This document shows, piece after piece, positions 16,289 through 24,976 of a stretch of DNA of 64,000 bases. Positions within the stretch are counted from its first letter, which is position 1. The number at the start of each line of letters is the position of its first letter. The translations under genes were made by a program, and so were the position numbers. The stretch covers positions 186,001-250,000 of the forward strand of contig NZ_KI421453.1 of the NCBI RefSeq assembly GCF_000472705.1, read 5' to 3'. The notes below the pieces were generated by a model, which was given only the letters and a program-made list of their open reading frames with translations, searched no databases and had not been told where the DNA came from. The stretch comes from Mesorhizobium erdmanii USDA 3471 (GTDB taxonomy: Bacteria; Pseudomonadota; Alphaproteobacteria; Rhizobiales; Rhizobiaceae).

Positions 16289-17068
16289 ATGACGGATCCT
16301 ATCGGCAGCTATGCGACCTATCCAAGCCTTAAGGGCCGCAGCGTGTTCATCACCGGAGGCGGCAGCGGCATCGGCGAAAGCCTGGTGCGCCATTTCTGCG
16401 CGCAAGGCAGCCGCGTTGCCTTTGTCGACATGGCCGAGGAGCCGTCCCGGCGGCTCGTCGATGCGATTGCGGCGGAGGGACATGACGCGCCGCTGTTCAT
16501 TCCCTGCGACCTGCGCGATGTCGAGCAATTGCAGACCGCGACCGTGCAGGCATCGCAGCGCAACGGCCCGATCCAGGTGCTGTGCAACAATGCCGGCAAT
16601 GACGACCGCCATCAGACCAAGGACGTGACGGTCGCGTATTGGGACGACCGCATGGCGGTCAATCTGCGCCACCAGTTCTTCGCGGCCCAGGCGGTGCGCC
16701 CGCAGATGGCCTCGCTAGGCGGCGGCTCGATCATCAATTTCGGTTCCATTACCTGGATGGTCGGCGATCCCGATTGCCCGGCCTATGTCACCGCGAAGGC
16801 AGCCGTCTACGGCATGACGCGGGCACTGGCCCGCGAACTCGGCCCCGAGCGCATCCGCGTCAATTGCATGGTGCCGGGCTGGGTGATGACCGAACGCCAG
16901 ATGCGGCTGTGGCTGAACCCGGCCGGCGAACGCCAGATCGCGGAGAGGCAGTGCCTGCCCGACCGGCTGCAGCCCTCCGATATCGCGCGCATGGCGCTGT
17001 TCCTCGCCGCCGACGACAGCCGCATGTGCACAAGCCAACAGTTCATTGTCGATGCGGGCTGGGTGTGA
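16289..17068 (+). CDS. SDR aldose 1-dehydrogenase, Caulobacter XylB-like
   Basis: This is a 259-residue NAD-dependent SDR with cofactor motif TGGGSGIGES, the NNAGNDDRHQ strand, the serine in NFGSITWM and catalytic YVTAK. The NNAGNDDRH block, VNLRHQFFAAQAV, ALARELGPERIRVNCMVPGWV and the closing IVDAGWV are close to the D-xylose 1-dehydrogenase XylB of Caulobacter. It would oxidise an aldopentose to the lactone/acid dehydrated by the enzyme encoded just upstream (9 bp gap). No dedicated lactonase gene is in the operon; a beta-propeller lactonase lies 34 kb away at 50008. Confidence 0.82.
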   Translation: MTDPIGSYATYPSLKGRSVFITGGGSGIGESLVRHFCAQGSRVAFVDMAEEPSRRLVDAIAAEGHDAPLFIPCDLRDVEQLQTATVQASQRNGPIQVLCNNAGNDDRHQTKDVTVAYWDDRMAVNLRHQFFAAQAVRPQMASLGGGSIINFGSITWMVGDPDCPAYVTAKAAVYGMTRALARELGPERIRVNCMVPGWVMTERQMRLWLNPAGERQIAERQCLPDRLQPSDIARMALFLAADDSRMCTSQQFIVDAGWV

Positions 17069-17100
17069 CCCGTACGGCTTCAACGGAAGAAGGTTTTTTG

Positions 17101-18099
17101 ATGCGTCTTGTTCAGTACACGACACTCGATGGCGACAGGCGGGTCGGCCGCGTCTCCGATGACGGCAATCACCTGCATCCGCTGGAAAAAACCGGCAGCG
17201 TGCTGGAACTCGCCCAAACGGCGATCGCCGAGGGCACGTCCATGGCGGCACTGGCCGAAAAGCGGACGAGCACGGCTGCGGTCGACTATGACGAGTTGTT
17301 GCGCGATGGCCGCGTGCTCGCCCCGGTCGACCATCCCGAGCCGGCGCGCTTCCTGGTCACCGGCACCGGCCTGACCCATACCGGAAGTGCCGCCGCGCGC
17401 AACCAGATGCATGTTCTGACCCACGGCGAAGGTGCCGAGGAATCCGATTCCCTGAAGATCTTCCGCATGGGCCTGGAGGGCGGCAAGCCTGGCGCCGGCA
17501 AGATCGGCATCCAGCCCGAATGGTTCTTCAAGGGCGTCGGCACTTGCGTCGTGCCGCCTGGCGCGGACCTGCCGATGCCGGCATTCGCCAAAGCCGGGGC
17601 CGAGGAAGCCGAGATCGTCGGGCTGTATCTCAACGGCCCGGACGGCCATCCCTATCGCATCGGCTACGCGCTCGGAAACGAATATTCCGACCACGTGACG
17701 GAGGGCGAGAACTACCTCTACCTCGCGCATTCCAAGCTTCGCTCCTGCTCGATCGGCCCCGAACTGCTGATCGGCGATCTGCCGAACGAAGTGCGCGGCT
17801 ATTCCCGCATACTGCGCGACGGCACCGTTATCTGGGAGCAGGAATTCCTGTCGGGCGAGGCGCACATGTCGCACTCGATCGCCAATCTCGAACATTTTCA
17901 TTTCCGCTACCCGATGCATCGCAGGGCGGGCGATTTGCATGCCTATTTCTTCGGCGCGGCGGTGATGAGCTACGCCTCCGGCGTCAAGACGGCCTCCGGC
18001 GACGAGTATGAAATCCAGGCACAGACATTCGGCAAGGCGCTGCGCAACCGGATGGTGTCGGTGCCGGACGAGGGGCTGGTCACCGTCACCCCGCTGTGA
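17101..18099 (+). CDS. AraD1/GguC family protein (fumarylacetoacetate-hydrolase fold)
   Basis: This 332-residue FAH-superfamily protein starts MRLVQYTTLDGDRRVGRVSD. It has the family metal-site region (AGAEEAEIVGLYLN, YRIGYALGNEYSDH) and the PELLIGDLP and EHFHFRYPMHRRAGDLHAYFFG segments characteristic of AraD1/GguC. Members sit in pentose and sugar-acid operons of rhizobia and are thought to act on 2-keto-3-deoxy-pentonate or a product of it. Following an aldose dehydrogenase and a pentonate dehydratase, it would complete the conversion. The T-rich stretch before the ATG (GGAAGAAGG then TTTTTTG) places the Shine-Dalgarno somewhat far from the start. Confidence 0.83.
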   Translation: MRLVQYTTLDGDRRVGRVSDDGNHLHPLEKTGSVLELAQTAIAEGTSMAALAEKRTSTAAVDYDELLRDGRVLAPVDHPEPARFLVTGTGLTHTGSAAARNQMHVLTHGEGAEESDSLKIFRMGLEGGKPGAGKIGIQPEWFFKGVGTCVVPPGADLPMPAFAKAGAEEAEIVGLYLNGPDGHPYRIGYALGNEYSDHVTEGENYLYLAHSKLRSCSIGPELLIGDLPNEVRGYSRILRDGTVIWEQEFLSGEAHMSHSIANLEHFHFRYPMHRRAGDLHAYFFGAAVMSYASGVKTASGDEYEIQAQTFGKALRNRMVSVPDEGLVTVTPL

Positions 18100-18151
18100 C
18101 GGCGCAAGCCCGGAAATTACGGTCCACCAGAACGACAATGGGAGATTAAAA

Positions 18152-19177
18152 ATGGGACTGAAGAAAGCGTTTCTACGACTAGCGACAATCGGGCTCGGCA
18201 TCGGCCTGATGACCTCGGCGGCCTTGGCCGCGAACCTGCGCGTGCTGGCCTGGGACGGCTATGCCGACCCGGACTGGGTGAAGGACTTCACCGCGGCAAC
18301 CGGCATCGGCGTCGATGTCGTCTTCATTGGCAGCGATGACGAGATCTGGGCCAAGATCAAGGGCAGCGAGGGCCAGGATTTCGATGTCTTCGCGGTCAAC
18401 ACCGCCCAGTTGCAACGCTACATCAAGGCCGACCTGGTGTCGCCGATCGACATCTCCAAGCTGCCCAACCAGAAGGAGGTGCTGCCGCGCTTCCGCGATC
18501 TGTCCCAGGTCAGCGGCGACACCAAGGACGGCAAGGTCTACGGCATTCCGTTCTGCTTCGATTCCATCGGGCTGATCTACGACACCGACAAGGTGAAGCC
18601 TGCACCGACCTCGATGTCGGTGCTCTGGGATCCGGCCTACAAGGGCAAGATCCTGGCCTACGACAATGGCGAGCACAATTTCTCGTTCACCGCTCTGACG
18701 CTCGGCTACAAGGATCCGTTCAACCTCAACGCCGAGCAGATGGCGGCGGTCAAGGCCAAGCTGGTCGAACTGAAGCGCAACGTGCTGAGCTTCTACACCA
18801 CCGCCGATGAGGCGCAGCAGATCTACCAGAACAATGATGTTGCCCTGATCTGGGCCAATTACGGCCAGCAGCAGGTCAAGGCGCTGCAGAAGATCGGCGC
18901 CCATGTCGCCTACATCAATCCGAGCGAGGGCGCGCTGGCCTGGCTCGACAACTGGGTGATCTCCAAGGGCGTCCGCGACAATGCGGCGGCCGAGAAATGG
19001 ATCGACTTCATGCTGACGAAGAAGGTCGGCGGCGAGCTCTCCGAGCGCACCGGTTTCGGCAACACCGTGGTCGAGTCGAGCAGCGCCGGCGGCAATGACA
19101 AGCTGGTCTGGCTCAACAATGTCGAGGATCCGCTCAAGCGTTCGGACCTGTGGAACGAGATCAAGGCGACGCCCTGA
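18152..19177 (+). CDS. ABC transporter solute-binding protein, PotD/PotF type
   Basis: This 341-residue periplasmic protein has a Sec signal (MGLKKAFLRLATIGLGIGLM, cleavage after SAALAA) and a mature start NLRVLAWDGYADPDWVKDF typical of the polyamine/Fe(III) class (type II, PBP family 1). GIPFCFDSIGLIYDTDKV and WANYGQQQV are conserved-looking hinge and pocket segments. GGGAG lies 8 nt before the ATG. It heads a four-gene PotFGHI-like transporter 52 bp after the AraD1 gene. That adjacency hints at a sugar-acid-related ligand, but the family's usual ligands are polyamines, so the substrate is open. Confidence 0.85.
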   Translation: MGLKKAFLRLATIGLGIGLMTSAALAANLRVLAWDGYADPDWVKDFTAATGIGVDVVFIGSDDEIWAKIKGSEGQDFDVFAVNTAQLQRYIKADLVSPIDISKLPNQKEVLPRFRDLSQVSGDTKDGKVYGIPFCFDSIGLIYDTDKVKPAPTSMSVLWDPAYKGKILAYDNGEHNFSFTALTLGYKDPFNLNAEQMAAVKAKLVELKRNVLSFYTTADEAQQIYQNNDVALIWANYGQQQVKALQKIGAHVAYINPSEGALAWLDNWVISKGVRDNAAAEKWIDFMLTKKVGGELSERTGFGNTVVESSSAGGNDKLVWLNNVEDPLKRSDLWNEIKATP

Positions 19178-19207
19178 TCCTTTCCGCGGACCCGACTTCG
19201 AAGGACC

Positions 19208-19234
19208 CGGCGGTCCGGACGTTCCGGACCGCCG
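19208..19234 (+). other. 12-bp perfect hairpin after the binding-protein gene
   Basis: CGGCGGTCCGGA (19208-19219), loop CGT, then its exact complement TCCGGACCGCCG (19223-19234). It lies 30 bp after the binding-protein stop and 21 bp before the ATPase ATG, with no T-run. This is best read as an RNA-stabilising or attenuating structure that lets the binding protein be made in excess over the membrane complex. Confidence 0.7.
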
Positions 19235-19255
19235 CAGCGTGTGCGAGACCATATC

Positions 19256-20359
19256 ATGAACCAGAACACCGACCTGCTGACGCTGCGGTCCGTCTCGAAA
19301 TCCTACGGCACGGTTCCGGTGCTGCACGACATCGACCTATCGATCAAGGACGGTGAGTTCCTGACCGTGCTCGGGCCTTCTGGTTCGGGCAAGACGACCG
19401 TCCTGCGGCTGATCGGCGGGCTGGAGCCGCTGACGTCAGGCGAGATCCGCCTGGACGGCCAGGACATCAGCCGCATGCCGATCAACAAGCGGCCCTTCAA
19501 CACCGTATTCCAGGATTACGCGCTGTTCCCGCACATGACCGTTTCCGGCAATGTCGGCTATGGGCTTTCAGTGCGTCATATCAAGCGCAAGGAGATCGCG
19601 CGCCGTGTCGCGGAAGCGCTGGAACTGGTGCAACTCGGGCGCTTTGCCGACCGCTTCCCGGCGCAACTCTCCGGCGGCCAGCGCCAGCGCGTCGCGCTCG
19701 CCCGCGCACTGATCTGCCAGCCGCGCCTGATCCTGCTCGACGAGCCGCTGGCCGCACTCGACCTCGAACTGCGCCGGCAGATGCAGGAGTTCCTGAAATC
19801 CATCCAGCGCGAGATCAAGACCACCTTCCTGTTCGTCACCCACGACCAGGAAGAAGCGATCGGCATGGCCGACCGGATCTGCGTCATGCAGGCCGGCCAT
19901 ATCCGCCAGCTCGGCACACCGCACGACCTCTACTACAAGCCGAATTGCGAATTCGTGGCGCGCTTCTTCGGCGAGAACAATCTGGTTGCCGGAAAGCTCG
20001 GGCCAGTCCAGGGCGAGCAGCGGCCGATCGAGACGGCCCTCGGGCGCCTGGTCTGTTCGATCAGCGGCCAGCCGCATCTGAAGGCCGCACCCGATGGCGC
20101 CCGCGCCTTCGCGGCGTTCCGTCCCGAGGCCTTGCGTCTTGCGGATGCGACGGACGACGGTAACCGCCTTTACGGCACCATTGCCGACCTGGCCTTTGCC
20201 GGCTCGTCGACCGTCGCCACGATCATGACGGGTGCGGATAATGCGGCGCAACGCCTGCGGCTACGCATGCCGAGCCGGATCGACGGCAGCGCGCTGAAAT
20301 CCGGCGAGACGGTCTCGCTTTGCTTTGCGCCGCATGAAGGCCATCTGGTGCTGGCATGA
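19256..20359 (+). CDS. ABC transporter ATPase, PotA/PotG type
   Basis: This 367-residue ATPase has Walker A GPSGSGKTT near residue 39, signature LSGGQRQRVALARAL, Walker B LILLDEPLAALD and the switch His in FLFVTHDQEEA. The C-terminal 100 residues form the TOBE-type domain usual in the spermidine/putrescine and Fe(III) transporters. I prefer the ATG at 19256; an in-frame GTG at 19241 has no better ribosome-binding site. The stop overlaps the first permease gene by ATGA. Confidence 0.9.
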   Translation: MNQNTDLLTLRSVSKSYGTVPVLHDIDLSIKDGEFLTVLGPSGSGKTTVLRLIGGLEPLTSGEIRLDGQDISRMPINKRPFNTVFQDYALFPHMTVSGNVGYGLSVRHIKRKEIARRVAEALELVQLGRFADRFPAQLSGGQRQRVALARALICQPRLILLDEPLAALDLELRRQMQEFLKSIQREIKTTFLFVTHDQEEAIGMADRICVMQAGHIRQLGTPHDLYYKPNCEFVARFFGENNLVAGKLGPVQGEQRPIETALGRLVCSISGQPHLKAAPDGARAFAAFRPEALRLADATDDGNRLYGTIADLAFAGSSTVATIMTGADNAAQRLRLRMPSRIDGSALKSGETVSLCFAPHEGHLVLA

Positions 20360-21228
20360 GAAAGGCCGGCTCCATGCTGCCCAGGGATCGGCGATTGCCT
20401 CTGCTGGTGACGGTGCTGGCGTTCGCCTTGCCGGTGCTCTTCGTCCTCGTGCCGCTGGCGATCTTCCTCGTCTACAGTTTCTTCGGCGTCGACCAAGGCA
20501 CGATCGTCTACACGCCGACGCTCGGCAATTATGTCAGGTTCTTCACCGACCCGATCTTCCTGCCGGTGTTCTGGAACACCATCGTGCTGTGTGTCTCGGT
20601 AGCCGTCATCTGCATCCTGCTTGCCTATCCCTCCGCCTATTTCCTGACGACGCTGAAGGGGCGCTGGCGCTATGCCTTGCTGATGCTGCTTCTGGTGCCG
20701 CTGCTGATGAGCTACGTCATCAAGATCTATGCGATCCGCAGCATCCTCGGCCTCAACGGCTTCCTCAACAAGGCGCTGGTGGCGCTCGGCATCCTGCACG
20801 AGCCGTCGACGCTTTTCGTGTTCAACATGAACGCCATCCTGCTAACGCTGAGCCTGCTTTTGATCCCCTTTGCGATCCTGCCGATCTTCCTGTCGCTGGA
20901 GCGGATACCGCAAACCTTGCTGCGCGCTTCCGACGATCTTGGCGCCAGCGGCTTGCAGACGTTCCTGCGCATCACCCTGCCGCTCAGCCTGCCCGGTGTC
21001 GCCTCGGCGGCAAGCTTCGTCTTCGTGCTGGCGATCGGCGACTTCCTGACACCGCAAATGGTCGGCGGCATCAGCGGGTTCACCTTTGGCCGCATCCTCT
21101 ACAGCCAGTTCGGCACGGCCTATAACTGGCCGTTCGGCGCCGCACTCTCGGTAGCGCTGGCGATCGTCGTGATCTGCGCCATCCTCATCGGCGAACGGTT
21201 CGGGCGCAATCGGGGGACGTCGATATGA
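20356..21228 (+). CDS. ABC transporter permease, PotB/PotH type
   Basis: This 290-residue inner-membrane protein has about six transmembrane helices, the first at residues 15-40 (LLVTVLAFALPVLFVLVPLA). The EAA loop that docks with the ATPase is visible as LLRASDDLGASGLQTFLRITLPLSLPG near residue 200. The conserved DFLTPQMVGG segment follows, as in PotB/PotH. It overlaps the ATPase gene upstream and the second permease gene downstream by ATGA. Confidence 0.9.
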   Translation: MRKAGSMLPRDRRLPLLVTVLAFALPVLFVLVPLAIFLVYSFFGVDQGTIVYTPTLGNYVRFFTDPIFLPVFWNTIVLCVSVAVICILLAYPSAYFLTTLKGRWRYALLMLLLVPLLMSYVIKIYAIRSILGLNGFLNKALVALGILHEPSTLFVFNMNAILLTLSLLLIPFAILPIFLSLERIPQTLLRASDDLGASGLQTFLRITLPLSLPGVASAASFVFVLAIGDFLTPQMVGGISGFTFGRILYSQFGTAYNWPFGAALSVALAIVVICAILIGERFGRNRGTSI

Positions 21229-22025
21229 GCGCCCTGCCCCGGCCCTCCACCATCTTCCTGGCCGCCATCACGACGCTGGTCGCGGTGCTGCTCTACAGCC
21301 CACTGTTCGTGCCGATCGTGTCGTCGTTCTTCACGGTTTCACATGGCAATGTCGACTGGTCGTCGCCGACCCTCTCGACCTATGTAGCGCTCGCCGAAAA
21401 TCACGACATCCTGGTCGCCTTGCGCACCACGCTGGTCGTCGGCGTCTGTACCGTCATCCTGTCGGTGGTCAGCGGAACGCTGCTGGCGCTCTATTATCAC
21501 GGCCGCCGTTCCGGACGGTCGATCCTGCAGTTCATCATCTTCCTGCCGTTCCTGATGCCGCCGATCATCAGCGGCCTGGCGCTGCTGATCTTCTTCCGCG
21601 AAATCGGGCTTGAGCGCTCGCTGCTGACGGTCGTCATCGGCCATACCGTCTTTGTCCTGGCGATCGTCTACCGCACCGTGCTGATGCGGCTGCAGTCGAT
21701 GAGCCGTACGCTGGTCGAAGCGTCCTACGATCTCGGCGCGACGGGCTGGCAGACCTTCTGGCGCATCATCCTGCCCAACCTGTCTAGCGCCATGGTCGGC
21801 GGCGCCATCCTGGCTTTCGCCCTGTCTTTCGACGAGACGATGATCACCATCCTGGTCACCGGCACGCAGAGCACGCTGCCGGTCCGGCTGTGGGCGATGA
21901 TGCGGCTTGGTTTCTCACCCGACATCAACGCGCTGGTGGCGCTGATCCTGATGTTCACCGTGCTGCTTTGCGTGCTCGCCGCCCGTTTTCTCATCCCCAG
22001 GCAGATGGCGACGGAACGGAGTTGA
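21225..22025 (+). CDS. ABC transporter permease, PotC/PotI type
   Basis: This 266-residue second permease has the EAA motif as LVEASYDLGATGWQTFWRIILPNL (written here in part) and FALSFDETMITILVTG, the PotC-type conserved block. Six hydrophobic segments are apparent. It is the last gene of the transporter operon and ends 27 bp from the stop of the convergent FAD oxidase gene. Confidence 0.9.
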   Translation: MSALPRPSTIFLAAITTLVAVLLYSPLFVPIVSSFFTVSHGNVDWSSPTLSTYVALAENHDILVALRTTLVVGVCTVILSVVSGTLLALYYHGRRSGRSILQFIIFLPFLMPPIISGLALLIFFREIGLERSLLTVVIGHTVFVLAIVYRTVLMRLQSMSRTLVEASYDLGATGWQTFWRIILPNLSSAMVGGAILAFALSFDETMITILVTGTQSTLPVRLWAMMRLGFSPDINALVALILMFTVLLCVLAARFLIPRQMATERS

Positions 22026-22052
22026 GTTGACGGGCAACCGTCATCGGCCAAG

Positions 22053-23444
22053 TCACGGCTGGTTGAGATCGAAGACCCGCCCGCGATTCAGAATATTCTT
22101 CGGGTCGAGTGCCGTCTTCAGCCGCCGCATCGCGGCGATCTCGGCGTCGCTGCGCACCAGATGCAGCCACTGCTTCTTGTCGAGGCCGATGCCGTGCTCG
22201 GCTGACACGCCGCCGCCCGCCGCCGCCACGCCGCGATAGACGATGACGTAGGCCGCCGCCGGATCCACCGTCAGCACCTGGTAGTGCAGATTGCCGTCGC
22301 CGAGATGGCCGAAGACATAGATAGCGGCGGCATGGTCGATGGCATGGATGGCGGCGTCCGTTTCCTGCAGGAACGCTCCCATGCGCGCCAGGGGGATGCT
22401 GATGTCGACACTGATCAGGCCTTTGATCGAAAACAGGACGCGGTTAGCGTCCTCGCGTACGTCCCACAGCGCCCGGAACTCGCGCGGCGACTGCGAGACG
22501 ACGACATCGTCGACCACGCCGTCCTCGACCGCCTGCATCAGAACCTCGGCGAAGCGCTCGCCGTCGCGTTCGGGCTCGCTGCCCTGGATCTCGGCCAGCA
22601 CGTAGACGGGAGAGCCCGCCGGCAAAGGTGCCGGCATGGCCATGCTGGCAGCCATGACGTCATAGAGCGGCGCGAAGTTTACCTCATAGGCGGACAGGAG
22701 CGGGCCGAGCTTTTGCCGCAGCAGCCCGAGCAAGGTGATCGCCGCGTCCAGCGAAGGCAGCGCGCAGAATGCGTTCACCTCCGATGCCGGTTTTGGATGC
22801 AGCCTCAGCGCGGCGCGCGTGACGACGCCGAGAGTCCCTTCCGCGCCGATGAAGAGTTGGCCGAGGTCGTAGCCGGAATTGTCCTTGGGCAGGCCTTTCA
22901 GCGAGGTCAGCACACTGCCATCGGCAAGCACGGCCTCCAGCCCCAGCACCTGCGCCCGGTACATGCCGAAGCGCAGCACACGGATGCCGCCGGCATTGGT
23001 GGAGATGTTGCCACCGACCGTTGCCGAGCCGCGGGCACCGATGTCGACGCCGAACATCAGCCCGGCGCCGTCCGCGGCTTCCTGCACGGCCTGCAGTGTC
23101 GCGCCGGCCTCGGCGATGATGCTGCCGGCTTGACTGTCCGGCACGGCGAGACCGCTCATGCGCTCCAGCGACAGCACGATCTCGCCCGGCTGGACGCGTG
23201 CACCTCCGGCCAGCCCGGTGCGTCCGCCCTGGATCACGACCGGCTGGCCGACAGCGTTGCACCCGGCAAGCGCGGCCGCGACACCGACGGTATCGCGCGG
23301 ACGCAGCACCACTTCGGGAAGCACGCCCAGCTTGCCGTCGGGATCGTCGCGATAGCGCTGGTCGACATCGGAGCCGGCGAGAACGCCGCCGGCGCCCAGC
23401 CGATCGCCGAGAGCGGACAGAAGTCGTTGCGTTTCAGGCGACAT
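22053..23444 (-). CDS. FAD-linked oxidase, GlcD / D-2-hydroxyacid dehydrogenase type
   Basis: This 463-residue vanillyl-alcohol-oxidase-fold flavoprotein has a PCMH FAD-binding domain in the N-terminal half (VIQGGRTGLAGGA, GARGSATVGGNISTNAGG, GSLKGLPKDNSGYDL-like region, FIGAEGTLGVVT). The C-terminal substrate domain includes FGHLGDGNLHYQV and the final GGGVSAEHGIGLDK and DPKNILNRG, typical of D-lactate, glycolate or D-2-hydroxyglutarate dehydrogenases. It is convergent to the pentose/transport operon. If the pentose route ends in glycolaldehyde and pyruvate, glycolate oxidation would be a fitting role; this is inference. Confidence 0.82.
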   Translation of the reverse strand: MSPETQRLLSALGDRLGAGGVLAGSDVDQRYRDDPDGKLGVLPEVVLRPRDTVGVAAALAGCNAVGQPVVIQGGRTGLAGGARVQPGEIVLSLERMSGLAVPDSQAGSIIAEAGATLQAVQEAADGAGLMFGVDIGARGSATVGGNISTNAGGIRVLRFGMYRAQVLGLEAVLADGSVLTSLKGLPKDNSGYDLGQLFIGAEGTLGVVTRAALRLHPKPASEVNAFCALPSLDAAITLLGLLRQKLGPLLSAYEVNFAPLYDVMAASMAMPAPLPAGSPVYVLAEIQGSEPERDGERFAEVLMQAVEDGVVDDVVVSQSPREFRALWDVREDANRVLFSIKGLISVDISIPLARMGAFLQETDAAIHAIDHAAAIYVFGHLGDGNLHYQVLTVDPAAAYVIVYRGVAAAGGGVSAEHGIGLDKKQWLHLVRSDAEIAAMRRLKTALDPKNILNRGRVFDLNQP

Positions 23445-23602
23445 TGGGTTCAGGCGCCTGCGCGGCGAAGCGCACCGTCTGCTTCCGACGACGGGTTGGC
23501 CCGATGACTATTCCTGTCCGACACGCTCGCCACCCCTCAATTGCAGCCGGCCGATCCTATTCTGGATCGCCTGCCGTGCAAGCAATATCGGCCTGCCCCA
23601 GC

Positions 23603-23644
23603 CGATGCCGGCATCGATCGCGGTTAAGCGGGATAGATGCCGGC
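23603..23644. terminator. palindromes in the 223-bp gap after the binding-protein gene
   Basis: The gap 23445-23667 holds a 14-bp perfect palindrome CGATGCCGGCATCG (23603-23616). A second pairing is GCCGGCATC (23607-23615) with GATGCCGGC (23636-23644) around a 20-base loop. The structure lies just past the stop of the leftward binding-protein gene and could terminate its transcript. The rest of the gap should contain the promoter of the leftward FAD oxidase, but I see no convincing -35/-10. Confidence 0.4.
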
Positions 23645-23655
23645 GGCACTGACCT

Positions 23656-23684
23656 CTGAAGCTTGGCCTACTGAAGCTTGGCCT
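23656..23684. repeat. 14-bp tandem duplication spanning a stop codon
   Basis: CTGAAGCTTGGCCT occurs at 23656-23669 and again at 23671-23684, separated by one base. On the minus strand the repeat codes AKLQ, then the stop TAG, then a second AKLQ in the same frame beyond the stop. Confidence 0.85.
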
Positions 23685-24927
23685 GCAGCGCGTTGACGTC
23701 GTCGGTGGTCATTTCACCGTCCGTGGTCACCTTGCCGTCGACGATCTTCCATAGCCGGAAGGGGCCAGTGATGTCGCCATACTTGTCGAAGGCGACCGGA
23801 CCGATGACACCTTCATAGCGGATCGGCTTGCCGTCCTTGATCAGGCCGAGCGCCTTGGCGAACTCGTCCTTGCCGGCGAAGATCGGCGTGCCGGCCGGAT
23901 CGACGGCCTTGTACATGGCGTCCTTGATCTTGGCCGGATCCTCGGAGCCGGCAATGGCGATGGCCAGCCCGACGATGGCACCGGCATCATAGGAGCGATC
24001 GGCCGCCGGGTTGGACGGCTCGATGCCGGAGAACGCCTTGTAGTTCTTCATGAAGTAATCGGTGGAAGCCGTCGGGCTGGTGCCGGACGACGTGCCATAG
24101 GCATCCTTGAGATAATCGGCGCCGACGGACTCGATGAAATCTGGGCTGTTCATGCCGTCATTGAGCAGGAATTTCTGCACGCCGCCTTGCGAAATCCAGG
24201 TGCGGGCAACGGTTGCGCCGTCGACCGGCGTGCTGACCAGATAGAGCCCGTCCGGTTCGCCGGCCATGGCGGCCGTGACTTCCGAGGCATAGCTCGACTG
24301 CTTCTCGTTGTAGGGCGTGTCGGAGACGATGGTGCCGCCCAGCGCTTTGTAGGCGCGCGAGAATTCCGCCACCATGTTGACACCAAAGTCGTTGTTGACA
24401 TGGATGATCGACAGCTTCTTGAAACCCTTGTCGATGGCGTATTTGGCGGCGGCGACGCCCTGCAGCGCATCGGACGTGATGGTGCGGAAGAAGATGCCGT
24501 TGGTCTTGCCGTCACGGCCGAGCGCCGTCAGCGTCGGCGAGGACGAGGCCGGCGACACCTGGACGATCTTGGCCGGCGCGGTGACCGAGGTCAGGATCGG
24601 GATCGAGACCGAAGAGATGATGCCGCCGATGATCACCGGCACCTTCTTGACCTGCACCAGTTGGGTCGCCGCGTCGACGGCGATATTGCCCTGGCTTTGG
24701 CTGTCACGCGTATCGGTGGCCAGATCGCAGCCGCGCACGCCGCCCGCTTCGTTGATGTCGCGAAAAGCCATTTCGACCGACTTGGCGCCGGCCTGGCCGT
24801 ATTCGCCGGCCGGACCAGTCAGTTCCATGACGAGGCCGACGGTGATCTTGCAGTCGGCGGCCTGCGCGGCACCCGCCAGCGTCACGAGAGCAAGTGCCGT
24901 GGTGAGTTGGAGTATCGTCTTTCTCAT
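23668..24927 (-). CDS. ABC transporter solute-binding protein, LivJ type
   Basis: This 419-residue periplasmic type I binding protein has a Sec signal peptide (MRKTILQLTTALALVTLAG, AAQAAD cleavage region). The mature start CKITVGLVMELTGPAGEYGQ is typical of Peripla_BP_6. It is the last gene of the leftward GntR operon, 49 bp after the NTF2-like gene, with GGGGAAC before the ATG. No ATPase or permease gene lies beside it on this strand. The divergent operon at 28153-31596 has two ATPases and two permeases but no binding protein, so the two probably form one transporter. The ligand is unknown; an amino-acid-like compound is likely. Confidence 0.85.
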   Translation of the reverse strand: MRKTILQLTTALALVTLAGAAQAADCKITVGLVMELTGPAGEYGQAGAKSVEMAFRDINEAGGVRGCDLATDTRDSQSQGNIAVDAATQLVQVKKVPVIIGGIISSVSIPILTSVTAPAKIVQVSPASSSPTLTALGRDGKTNGIFFRTITSDALQGVAAAKYAIDKGFKKLSIIHVNNDFGVNMVAEFSRAYKALGGTIVSDTPYNEKQSSYASEVTAAMAGEPDGLYLVSTPVDGATVARTWISQGGVQKFLLNDGMNSPDFIESVGADYLKDAYGTSSGTSPTASTDYFMKNYKAFSGIEPSNPAADRSYDAGAIVGLAIAIAGSEDPAKIKDAMYKAVDPAGTPIFAGKDEFAKALGLIKDGKPIRYEGVIGPVAFDKYGDITGPFRLWKIVDGKVTTDGEMTTDDVNALQAKLQ

Positions 24928-24976
24928 TGTTGTTCCCCTTTCGTTACTCGACTCTAATTTGATCTGTGGAGCCTGT

